A stretch of 64,000 nt of DNA. It comes from Armigeres subalbatus (taxonomy: Eukaryota; Arthropoda; Insecta; Diptera; Culicidae). Positions 45,173-54,017 of the stretch are shown one piece after another; position 1 is the stretch's first letter, and each line of letters opens with the position of its first letter. The notes under the pieces were generated by a model that was not told the origin of the DNA, did not search any database, and saw only the letters and a list, made by a program, of their open reading frames with translations. The stretch spans positions 129,765,822 to 129,829,821 of the forward strand of contig NC_085141.1 of the NCBI RefSeq assembly GCF_024139115.2, in the 5' to 3' direction. Position numbers and translations under genes: made by a program.

Positions 45173-45869
45173 CCCTGTTCTGGTAGGCATGCTTAGCACC
45201 AACTGTGAATCCACGGGCACTTCCGATTCCATATATTGGTGTATCGCATGAAACACTTCCATTCTCCTTTAAATCCTTCAACTGCTGATCTGTATCCTCT
45301 ATTGTAGCCGCAATCTCTTCGATTTCTCTCAACGAACGATCACGTTTTAGGATACTCTTCCGGAGCTCGTCACTTCGACAATTTTCGACCACGATATCAA
45401 TCAAATAAATTTCCTTCAAAATTTCTCCAACCTCTGCTGAGTATTTATCAAAACCACAGTTTAACGCTTGCTGACGGAGACGGATTACATAATGACCGAA
45501 TTTTTCGTTTTGCCCTTGTTTCATTTTGCGCAGCTTGCGTCTCTCGATAACATCCTGGCGACCAGTTTGAAAATATGAATCGAGGAGTTCGATAGCCAAA
45601 TCGTAAACTTTTGGATCCAAAGTTACCAACGGGATTTTGTTGTGATCTGGCAAACTGCGAAAAATCCTTTGTAGTTCCGCTCCTCCCAAATGAAGTAGCT
45701 TAGCGCGTTTAATTTTTTGGTCGGAAATACCATATGCGTCAAAATAACATTCCAATGACCATTTCCAAGTCTCCCACTCACGAGAAATCTTGCCTTTTTC
45801 AATAATTTCGCAACGGAATGGTGGAATCTGGCGAATTTCCTCCATCTGTAATATTTTTTTTATGAGCAT
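45153..45869 (-). CDS. gag: matrix/capsid part
   Basis: 238 codons, but the natural start is probably the second Met (about 45845, MEEIRQIPPFRCE). Features: WETWKWSLECYFDAYGI, the conserved start of mag-type capsids, LLHLGGAELQRIF and KFGHYVIRLRQQALNCGF, the capsid major-homology-like region. Assembles the particle that packages the element's RNA. The last codons (KKKKD) are read-through into the intron-like segment. Confidence 0.85.
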   Translation of the reverse strand: MLIKKILQMEEIRQIPPFRCEIIEKGKISREWETWKWSLECYFDAYGISDQKIKRAKLLHLGGAELQRIFRSLPDHNKIPLVTLDPKVYDLAIELLDSYFQTGRQDVIERRKLRKMKQGQNEKFGHYVIRLRQQALNCGFDKYSAEVGEILKEIYLIDIVVENCRSDELRKSILKRDRSLREIEEIAATIEDTDQQLKDLKENGSVSCDTPIYGIGSARGFTVGAKHAYQNRGKKKKD

Positions 45870-46080
45870 TTATTAATGAATTTTGAAAACTATGTCAACA
45901 CAAAATGAGAAATATCGGATGAAGGCAATTCGAATTCTTAAAAATAATGTAAATGTAATAAGTTAACCAAACACTGTTTTTTTTTCTTTACGCATCAAAA
46001 ATATATTTATTGTGTAGGATATAGATATTCAGTAAATGTGATAATGATAACTACTGCTTTATTAAAATTCATGGACGCAA
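45870..46080 (-). other. gypsy leader, gag-proximal part
   Basis: AT-rich untranslated DNA between gag and the minisatellite. Confidence 0.5.
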
Positions 46081-47175
46081 CTAGTTCAACACATTCTAAT
46101 AACGCATGAACGCTACTGGTTTAATGCAATTCTTGAACGCTACTGGTTCATTGCAAAAAATGAACCCCATTGGTTCATCACAACCCATGAACCCCTATTA
46201 GTTCTTGGTAATCCTTGAACGCTACTGGTTCATTACAGTCCAAGAACGCTACTGGTTCATTGTAATCCATGAACGCTACTGGTTCATTGTAATCCATGAA
46301 CGCTACTGGTTCATTACAGTCCAAGAACGCTACTGATTCATTGTAATCCATGAACGCTACTGGTTTAATGCAATTCTTGAACGCTACTGGTTCATTGCAA
46401 TCCATGAACCCCATTGGTTCATCACAACCCATGAACCGCTATTGGTTCTTGGTAATCCTTGAACGCTACTGGTTCATTGCAGTCCAAGAACGCTACTGGT
46501 TCATTGTAATCCATGAACGCTACTGGTTCATTGTAATCCATGAACGCTACTGGTTCATTACAGTCCAAGAACGCTACTGATTCATTGTAATCCATGAACG
46601 CTACTGGTTTAATGCAATTCTTGAACGCTACTGGTTCATTGCAATCCATGAACTCCATTGGTTCATCACAATCCATGAACCGCTATTGGATCTTGGTAAT
46701 CCTTGAACGCTACTGGTTCATTGCAGTCCAAGAACGCTACTGGTTCATTGTAATCCATGAACGCTACTGGTTCATTGTAATCCATGAACGCTACTGGTTC
46801 ATTACAGTCCAAGAACGCTACTGATTCATTGTAATCCATGAACGCTACTGGTTTAATGCAATTCTTGAACGCTACTGGTTCATTGCAATCCATGAACCCC
46901 ATTGGTTCATCACAACCCATGAACCGCTATTGGTTCTTGGTAATCCTTGAACGCTACTGGTTCATTGCAGTCCAAGAACGCTACTGGTTCATTGTAATCC
47001 ATGAACGCTACTGGTTCATTGTAATCCATGAACGCTACTGGTTCATTGCAGTCCAAGAACGCTACTGGTTCATTGTAATCCATGAACGCTACTGGTTCAT
47101 TGTAATCCATGAACGCTACTGGTTCATCACATCCCGTGAACGCAACTAGTTCACTGTAATCCTTGAACACTACTT
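46081..47175. repeat. 27-bp minisatellite with 244-bp higher-order repeat
   Basis: The basic unit is 27 bp (TGAACGCTACTGGTTCATTG plus TAATCCA or CAGTCCA). Sets of nine units plus one base make a 244-bp block; near-identical blocks start at about 46178, 46422, 46666 and 46910, seen as the marker GAACCGCTATTGG (AACCCCTATTAG in the first). On the minus strand each block reads as 84 codons of the nonapeptide repeat EPVAFMDYN. Because 244 is not a multiple of three, each block is in a different frame, so no long protein is made. Confidence 0.92.
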
Positions 47176-48242
47176 GAACTCTACTACACTACGAACGATG
47201 ACACGAAAAAAAATCGAAAATTGGCAATCTTCCCATTTTTTAACCAGATAACAAATAGTTTGGACATCACTGAAATAATAAATGTTCTGTTTTTTTTCAT
47301 TCCCCTATCGATGTTTGTTTTATACAATATCGATTCAAATGTCGGTGCTATGTGTTCCATTATTCCCAGTTTAACTTAAATAATATTTATTCATTACCTA
47401 TTTTTTTTATAATGCTCAATAACATAGGTATACGATGATTGAGATGTAATAATCATATGAGAAAATGCATTCTGGTTGTTTCACAAAAAAAAACTGTCTT
47501 CTTTTTGTTTTGTGTGTTTTGTACGCAGCCATTCAAAATTCAAGGTAGGCGTAATTGAACGAATGACTTTAAGCCTCTCCTCCGTAGTAAATAAACAAGA
47601 AAGAAGATACAATGCATCATTCATAAAATATCCATTCAGTTTGTATTTCTTTTTGTGATCTAGTTAGATTTTTTTTTTTGTTTTACATATTAATATTTTG
47701 AAAATAACTATACGTATACGTGTAGTGAAAATTGCTACTTCGTCAATGATGTTGCGGTAAGTGGAATTAATGCTCGTTCTTATATGGCAAAAGCAAGAAT
47801 GTTACCTGGCGGAACGGCTAGACAGTTTGCACACGCACACACAAAACCTACGCAGCACACAGGTAAGAGGCAACCATCGGTTAAGACATGTACTGTTATG
47901 TGTTAGGTGGTATGACTGTGGAGCCGTACCGAGTACCGTTACCAAGGCAACAGCTGTTTTTTTCACTGGAGCGGCCTGGATTCAACCAAAAGTTACTTAC
48001 GGAACAAAATCAAATTTCGGTTTTTCGACGCAAACTAAAACGAAGACACGTTTTTTATTTTATTATTATTATTATTTTTAAACTTTACAAGAAAGACAAG
48101 ATCAATCTAAAGCAAATTCCGATTCAACACTTCATCCGATATCTCATGTTTAAACATCACATAACATTCATTAATTGACATTTCAATTTTGTCAAACTCT
48201 TTAACATTTCTTTTAAATAATTTTATTCGCTCTTACCTTTTA
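47176..48242 (-). other. gypsy leader, LTR-proximal part
   Basis: No conserved gypsy protein. Plus-strand frames at 47761-48178 are unrecognised. A TTA microsatellite lies at about 48061-48077. Unusually long for a leader (2.4 kb with the minisatellite), so part of it may be inserted DNA. Confidence 0.5.
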
Positions 48243-48255
48243 ATCCTCGTCGCCA
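48243..48255 (-). other. Primer binding site, tRNA-Ser(GCT) type
   Basis: On the minus strand TGGCGACGAGGAT starts two bases after the 5' LTR. It is the complement of the 3' end of a tRNA-Ser(GCT) ending ATCCTCGTCG plus CCA, 13 of 13 positions as I recall that tRNA. Confidence 0.8.
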
Positions 48256-48257
48256 AT

Positions 48258-48433
48258 TGTTGAATGCAGAGATATTCGGAACTGTATAATAAGATACACT
48301 TATTCAATCGACACTTCTTTTATTGACACTTGCCGGTAGTCACGCCTCAAACTAACTGACTCCTTTCCCAACGCCTACTATCTTTCTTTCTTCCAATTTA
48401 TCCCTGTGCTCAACTCACGTGTTCGACCCTACA
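48258..48433 (-). promoter_or_regulatory. 5' LTR
   Basis: 176 bp, reads as identical to the 3' LTR. It should hold the promoter and polyadenylation signals; on the minus strand an AGTATCTTATTATACAGTTC-like block contains a possible TATA/Poly-A signal, but I could not place them with confidence. The GTACC duplication follows at 48434-48438. Confidence 0.9.
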
Positions 48434-48464
48434 GTACCGTGTGTACTATCTTCTTCTTCTATCT

Positions 48465-48758
48465 TCTATATAATAAAAATGAGTTGAGATTTCCTTCCTG
48501 ACGATTTAACTCGCGAACGGGTTGACCGATTTGCAAGATCATTTCCCTAATCGATTCGTTTTGAGATCCGCATGGTTTGTATATATAACAAGTTGGTGAA
48601 TTAAACGGGGAAATGTAGAAAAATCATTAGAATATAATTTTGGGTCAGCTGTTAAGGAAAACAAAACAAATGCACGGAAATTGATCTAGAGTGCGGTGCC
48701 GCAAATAGTTCATTGTGACATTTGCAACACCCGGGCAAAGCTGGGTTTGTTTCGCTAG
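48465..48758 (+). mobile_element. Non-autonomous Helitron-like element
   Basis: Starts TCTATATAATAAAAATGA, ends with hairpin ACCCGGGCAAAGCTGGGT (48729-48746), an 8-nt spacer, then CTAG followed by T. Hairpin plus CTAG with no target duplication is the Helitron signature. About 30 bp from the gypsy 5' LTR. Confidence 0.8.
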
Positions 48759-48879
48759 TATCAAATAAAAAGTATGCTTAGAGTACAGAGCCTTCTATCG
48801 AAATTTCGACTTTCGGATGGTTTCATGAATATTATGATATTCCCAAATAAACAAAAAGACAATTTTTTTTTGTTCGGAT

Positions 48880-48953
48880 TCTTTTTTGCTTTGATAGTAC
48901 GTACACTAAAATTACGAAGGTGTACGTACTATCGAGGTATGCCTGTAGTTTTG
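48880..48953. repeat. Right-type end with TCGATAGTACGTAC repeats
   Basis: GATAGTACGTACACT at the left and GTACGTACTATCGAGG, TATGCCTG then TA at the right. Mirror image of the end at 36306; the two copies of the motif here are inverted to each other, so this may be a MITE of about 70 bp. Confidence 0.55.
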
Positions 48954-49039
48954 TTTTCATGGCTTGTTATGATTCTAAGAGGTTTTTGCCTCTCTTTTAT
49001 CGTTGTTCGTTTTCTATTGAGAGCGATTTCTGCAAACCC

Positions 49040-49575
49040 TGTCAAAATGTCGAATAGACAAAACGTCGAAAGGGACAAAAGGTCGAAACGACAAAAAGTC
49101 GAAAGAACAAAAGGTCAAAAGGGAAAAATGGTCGAAAGGGACAATAGTCGAAAATCACAAAAGGTAGATCAAGAACAAATTGATAACAAGTTGGATGTAT
49201 TCCAAAGGAATTTGTGAAATTCATTTAACTTCAAGCAGAAGTAATACACTTATATCAATAATCAAAGTTAGAGAGAGTAAATTTTCAAAGAAAGAGAAAT
49301 TACTATGAAACAATCTTATGAAAAACTAAATAGTTCTTTTAGAGATAAAAAGATTCTTGATTTAAGAAATAAATTAAACTTGTATTGTGCGAGATTGATT
49401 CTCTCCGTTTCAGCTTCTTGTCTATTTCGACCTTTTGTCACGTTCGACGTTCTGTCCTTCGACCTTTTGTCCCGTTCGACGTTTTGTTCTTTCGACCTTT
49501 TGTCCTTTTCGACCATTTGTCTTTCGACCTTTTGTCTTTCGACCTTTTGTCCTTTCGACCCTTTGTCACTGACCC
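49040..49575. repeat. Inverted pair of GTCGAAAGGACAAAA arrays
   Basis: 49050-49165 carries GTCGAAAGGGACAAAAG units of 13-17 bp on the plus strand; 49430-49575 carries the same unit in reverse (TTTTGTCCCGTTCGACG). The 265 bp between is AT-rich. Open frames on both strands (e.g. 49305-49610) are repeat artefacts. Confidence 0.85.
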
Positions 49576-49826
49576 GTGCCAAGAAAGTTTCCAATCCGAA
49601 AACATCCTAGACCTGACTGAGAATCGAACTCGCCATTTCCGGATTGTCAATCCTACGCCTTTGCTAGCAAGGCCACTTGTGACCCCAGCATCATGATATA
49701 CGAATGCAAAAACGGTAACTTGGTTTAGAAACCTCACAATTTATAACTGTGGAAGTGGTGAAGAAACACTAAGCTGCGAGGCGGCAATGTTCCTGTGGAA
49801 AATGTAATGCCAATAAGAAGAAGAAA
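49576..49826. mobile_element. SINE with inverted 5' half
   Basis: 49691-49826 is the SINE body on the plus strand (CATCATGATATACGAATGC, GAAACACTAAGCTGCGAGG, AATGCCAATAAGAAGAAG). Immediately upstream, 49576-49690 is a tRNA-like head in reverse: on the minus strand GCGAGTTCGATTCTC is a B box, followed by TCGGATTGGAAAC, which matches the block after the head in normal copies. The two halves are thus head-inverted. The head differs from the 7.4-kb copy, so it may be a subfamily or a composite. Confidence 0.65.
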
Positions 49827-50448
49827 GTTACAATCAAGTGGTGGAGTTAAATGGGATAGTACTAACTCATCTAATGACAAGTGCAATAATTTTCGTTAAG
49901 ATAGATACAGACTTTTGGAAAAAAATCGATCGATTGTAATATGTTTTGTTATAAAATGACTATATACTTTTATTATCATTTCCATCAAATCAAATGACTA
50001 TATACTTTTATTATCAAAGCTCTCATAGATGTGCAAAATGTATCCAAATATGTAGCACGCGTGCTACCAAAGAATTCATCGTCTTACTTCACCAAGTGGT
50101 AGTTGAAAAATATCCAAAGCGGTACTAGTTATCGGTTTAACTTAAGCGACTTTCTGATGCTGATTTTTGGGTAAAACTTTTCGATTGTTCTTGTATGTAC
50201 TCATCTCTAGTGTTAATTTCTGATATGCTACACTATTTTGAGTTCTGTGAAGAACAGCTCCTGTCAAATTATAGCTTCCACCCTAATTTATGTATTGCCA
50301 TATTTTCAATTTCCCATGGAGAGTTTATTTTGCTTTCTCGGGCTTGTTACTTGATAGCTTCTACACTTTATTCCATGTGCTCTGCCTTTTCACACATGAC
50401 ATATTTTTTACAACTTAATTGCATGATTGTCGGGAATTGTGCAATAAA
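49827..50448. other. No gene seen
   Basis: Contains a 26-bp direct duplication ATGACTATATACTTTTATTA (about 49956 and 49993). The frame 50195-50491 is hydrophobic but unrecognised. Confidence 0.4.
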
Positions 50449-50687
50449 AATTCTCGGGTACTTATTCAAAAGGACGTGTGTGATTTTGTAAACAAAGATC
50501 CAAACATCGATTTGTCCAATCTGGTGGCACTCCCACGCAAACCATCACCACAGACAGGTAGGGGAAGCCTGCGGCTATATATTGGTGGTGTTGGTTTGCG
50601 TGGGAGTGCCACCAGATTGGACAAATCGACGTTTGGATCTTTGTTTACAAAATCGCATACGTCCTTTTGAATAAGTACCCGAGAATT
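50449..50687. mobile_element. Palindromic MITE
   Basis: 239 bp; both arms read AATTCTCGGGTACTTATTCA inwards through GTAAACAAAGATCCAAAC and GTGGCACTCCCACGCAAACC, about 95 bp each with few mismatches, around a 45-bp centre. The target duplication is not clear. Open frames on both strands (50419-50670, 50466-50711) are the two arms translated. Confidence 0.88.
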
Positions 50688-51946
50688 GCATTTGATTTTG
50701 ACTCTATGCAATTAAACATTTATACTGCTTTTCATACGAACGTCATTTTGAGTCAGTTGGTTTTTTTTTTACGATGACGCGCTTCATTATGTACACATTA
50801 TACTTCGATGCCGTCATATGAGTATAGTAAAAATCGATTAAATTCGTATGCATTCAGTTTGTCATCTCTTTTCGCAAGCATCGTTTGCTGCATTTCGTTG
50901 GGTTAGCTTTCCTGTCTCACTAACAAGCAATTTCCTGCAGAAAACCAAAATCTGCACCAAAAAAGCGACATTACATTTTTTTTTCGTTTTCTATTTTTTA
51001 CCAAAGTTGTGCGGACATACTGACCTCGGTGTGCTTGCTTTTTCTACAGAATTAAATTTGCGTTCTCTTCCACAAGTTAATCTGCTTAGCAGCTAAATAG
51101 CGTTTCTGTGTACATTGTACGGGTCATTGAAGTGAATGAAGTAGACATTTAGGTGTTTGGCTACACGAGATACAAATCAAAGGGACATTTTTAAAACGCT
51201 GATCTGTTTTCATGACCGATGATTCAATCGTTCATTTGTCGAATATGATAGCACACATACGGTCTACGATTGTGGTATTATTTAAGCATTAAAAATTCTG
51301 TTTTTTACCCAAGTAAGTACGGCACAGTAGCGCCTGGTTTTGATGTGACGAGTGCAAATTGAGTTACAATTGATCCGCTATTTTCCCAAAATCATATTTT
51401 TGACAACTGGGGATCGAATCGGATACTATTCAATGCTTCAGTAAACTCACTGTTTTGAAGTTCGCTTAAATCACCGGCTCTTGACGAGCTTTGTTTCCTC
51501 AAACGTTTTTGATTTCACAGAGCCGTTAATTATTCACGCTGTCATTCATACGTTGTCAAGAACATTCTGACCACCATTATGGTTCGTGTAGGAACGAATG
51601 GTGCAATACGCATTTGTTGTTAAAAGTACTAAACCAGTAAAAAGACACGCTTGTGCATTGTAACGTTTGCTGTGTTATAGTCAAAAACAAAAACTCATAT
51701 GAGTTCGAATTGGATCCTTATTAAATGTCATGATGTTCCGATTATTGTTTGAATACTATCATAGTTTTAAAACTTCAAATATCAGTATTTTGACCGTTCC
51801 AGGACTCTGTTTAAAAAAAATAAATCATGAACTGAACAATTTATTGAAATGATTGAATTTCAGGGGAAATCAAGACCTTTTCTCAATCAGTCTATTACAA
51901 CTTGATAATGAATAACTGGTACTGAATTGTAGTTACTGAAATAAGG
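50688..51946. other. No gene seen
   Basis: AT-rich DNA. If the terminal exon at 53395 has upstream exons they could lie here, but none could be identified. Confidence 0.35.
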
Positions 51947-53285
51947 TACACCGGGGCAAGTTGAAACGGTTTTTTCAAAGTTGAACTTTGAAGGGCTGTA
52001 AAAAAATCACCCTTTGATAAATTTTGAATCCGTTTGCGGTGTTTGCTAGTTCGGCCCAAAGATTATGCATAAAAAATAAGATACCTTACCAAAGTTTTTT
52101 ATAAATATTTTGTATACTGAAATTATTTTTTATATGCATTGTTTCAACTTGCCCCACACATCGGGGCAAGTTGAAACACACCTCTATATACAGATATTAG
52201 CTGATTTTGCCGTATTAACAACGAAATATATGTACTCAGTGAGACTCAAGATGCACGAGGTTGTAAAGGTGACTATATTGCCAAGATTCGCAAGAGTCCT
52301 ATGGGAATTTTTGATGGTTTTGATTTTCTTTCAGAAATTATCTCAAAACTGTCTCCCAACACTAAAAATTTATCAGACTGGTTTCCTCCTACCAGTGACC
52401 ACTAGGATTACTTTTCAGGATGGTTCATTATTTGGTTCAATTGAATTGTACGTTTGATAATTCGGTTGGAGCTCTTCATAAATTCACATTAATCAACCAG
52501 TGTATCTATCATGAACTCTTCGATTCGAGAAAGAGGGTGCTAAAAGTGAAAGGTGTAGGTAACGAAATGTTTATAATCGTCATGTTTTATTTTTTGAAAC
52601 AAGGTGCACATGTCGAGAAAAAGTAGAATAAGAATCTCAATACTAGACCGTGTAGTTTAACCATGACCCCTTTACATTATATTCTTTAGTAAAGATTGTA
52701 GGAGGGTTGTTTTCATGACGGAATGGGCGGAAATTTATTGAATTTATTTTCAGAAGTTTGGACCATTTTATTAATTTATGTTCTCCGAATGTATTTACGG
52801 ATCATGTTGAATTCTTTTAAAAATATTAGTTTTTACTTCGAGGTTACGTTTTAACTCATTGTTTCAACTTGCCCCGCAGCATGCATTTCTATTTGCCCCG
52901 ATGGGTTAAATATGCGGAGCAATTCCAAACGACCACATTCCAAAAATTAAAACCGTTCTTCCATTGGATTTCCATAATCATTATGCTTATTCGCTATTGA
53001 ATGATTACCTGCCATGCAAATTTGATGAAAAAACTCTTCCCATCATCATCTCGAGGCCTGTTTCATTGGCACGTCAAAAAGTTGGTTTGGATTTTGCAAA
53101 GTGCTAAAAATGAACAATGACATGGATTGCTTTTAGTAGCTGCAATCTTCCGAGAATGGCAGTCGGAAGGTCCGTCAAGGGGAGTAGTTTGTTGAAAAAA
53201 ATAATCAGGGCATTTGGTCATTTCCGATATAAATTACAGCTTCCGTTTCAACTTACCCCGCATTTCAACTTGCCCCGGTGTACCT
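51947..53285 (+). mobile_element. Second member of the GGGGCAAGT element family
   Basis: Ends AAGGTACACCGGGGCAAGTT / AACTTGCCCCGGTGTACCTT are inverted repeats. GTTTCAACTTGCCCC-type motifs recur inside at about 52142-52176, 52861-52876 and 53246-53276. Length 1.34 kb, close to the 1.38 kb of the relative at 14138-15515. The flanks are ATAA and TTAT, not a clean TTAA pair, so target duplication is unproven. The internal frame 52110-52457 (115 codons) has no recognised domain. Confidence 0.75.
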
Positions 53286-53394
53286 TATTCGCTAAGAAAT
53301 GTATCTACTATGAACGATCTCAGCAGTGACTTTTATTTTGCACATTTTGCACTATTGGTGCGCATTTTACACCATTCTTTCCTATATAACATAG

Positions 53395-53648
53395 AACGTA
53401 AATTACGCGCCCCCAAAATTGCGCTGAAGCTCTCTGAATGGGCCGGTAACCATGGCGGGAAGTACAAAGAACTGGTAATTGAATGCGATCGTTTCCGAAA
53501 TCGGTTGAATTGGGCGGGCATCGTTTGCGACGACCCGTTCATGGTGATGACGTACCTACCGGAATTCGAAGAAGTCGCACCTCAAACTCTGAACGGAAAC
53601 GCAAAAGAGAGAAGTCCAACAAATTTATACAGTTCGGAAATAAAATAA
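53395..53648 (+). CDS. Terminal exon of an unrecognised host gene
   Basis: The coding frame runs from a good splice acceptor (pyrimidine-rich TTCTTTCCTATATAACATAG, AG at 53393-53394) to TAA at 53646-53648: about 84 codons, starting RKLRAPKIALKLSEWAGNHG and containing YKELVIECDRFRNRLNWAG and VMTYLPEFEEV. Codon use is balanced, unlike the AT-rich noise frames nearby. AATAAA signals follow at 53652-53657 and 53660-53665. I do not recognise the protein. Upstream exons are not identified; the piggyBac-like element at 51947-53285 would lie in its last intron. An alternative without splicing starts at Met 53214 but reads through transposon sequence. Confidence 0.55.
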
Positions 53649-53665
53649 TATAATAAAGAAATAAA

Positions 53666-54017
53666 TTCCATTTTTTCTGCAAACGAGCGCTATGGAGGCG
53701 AAGAACGGAAAATCAACCCAAGTCAACCAACCTCGAATCGTCACGGTTAGAGAGAGGGTGGTGACGAAAAACGTCTGAAAAGGAAAAACAGACACCTTTG
53801 AATGCTTTACCGGACGATCGAACGGCGTAGAGAGTGAAAGGGGGCAGACGGTGTCGACTTCGATAGCATAAACATAAAAATAAAGCACCCGGACAAAAGC
53901 GACAAACATCTTTTCTATGCGGTTTTGCAGGGAAGACCAACAGCAACGACGACAGCAGCAACAGCAACAGCAGTTCTGATATCAAAGCTACGATAAGTGA
54001 CAAACAGCTGCGGGAAA
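53666..54017 (+). promoter_or_regulatory. Intergenic region and 5' UTR of the secreted-protein gene
   Basis: About 350 bp between the polyadenylation signals of the upstream exon and the start codon at 54018. It contains an AACATAAAAATAAAG A/T block near 53870 that could serve as a TATA region, and a CAG/CAA run (about 53939-53973) likely in the 5' UTR. Promoter position is inference. Confidence 0.35.

Larger units (their letters stand above)
40999..48433 (-). mobile_element. Full-length Ty3/gypsy (mag-like) LTR retrotransposon
   Basis: Two 176-bp LTRs (TGTAGGG...TTCAACA on the minus strand) that read as identical, flanked by a perfect 5-bp duplication GTACC at 40994-40998 and 48434-48438. 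Order on the minus strand: LTR, primer site, leader with minisatellite, gag, protease, RT, RNase H, integrase, polypurine tract, LTR. No envelope-like frame. The double zinc knuckle, the Ser-tRNA primer site and the integrase sequence suggest the mag lineage. It is defective: a MITE in RT, two AT-rich GT-AG segments and several frameshifts. Confidence 0.93.

Noticed and set aside
46081..47175. CRISPR-like array of regular repeats
   Set aside because: Units are contiguous 27-bp repeats with no unique spacers, inside a eukaryotic retrotransposon leader; it is a minisatellite.
41472..48433. Envelope gene that would make this a retrovirus-like element
   Set aside because: No frame with envelope features between integrase and the 3' LTR; only a short pol tail is present.
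49305..49737. Ser/Phe-rich and Lys/Arg-rich proteins of about 100 codons
   Set aside because: Translations of the GTCGAAAGGACAAAA arrays.
50419..50711. Pair of similar 81-83 codon proteins on opposite strands
   Set aside because: They are the two arms of one palindromic MITE.
53214..53394. Unspliced start of the unrecognised gene at Met 53214
   Set aside because: Most of the upstream frame reads through the terminal repeat of the piggyBac-like element; a splice acceptor at 53393-53394 explains the coding part better.
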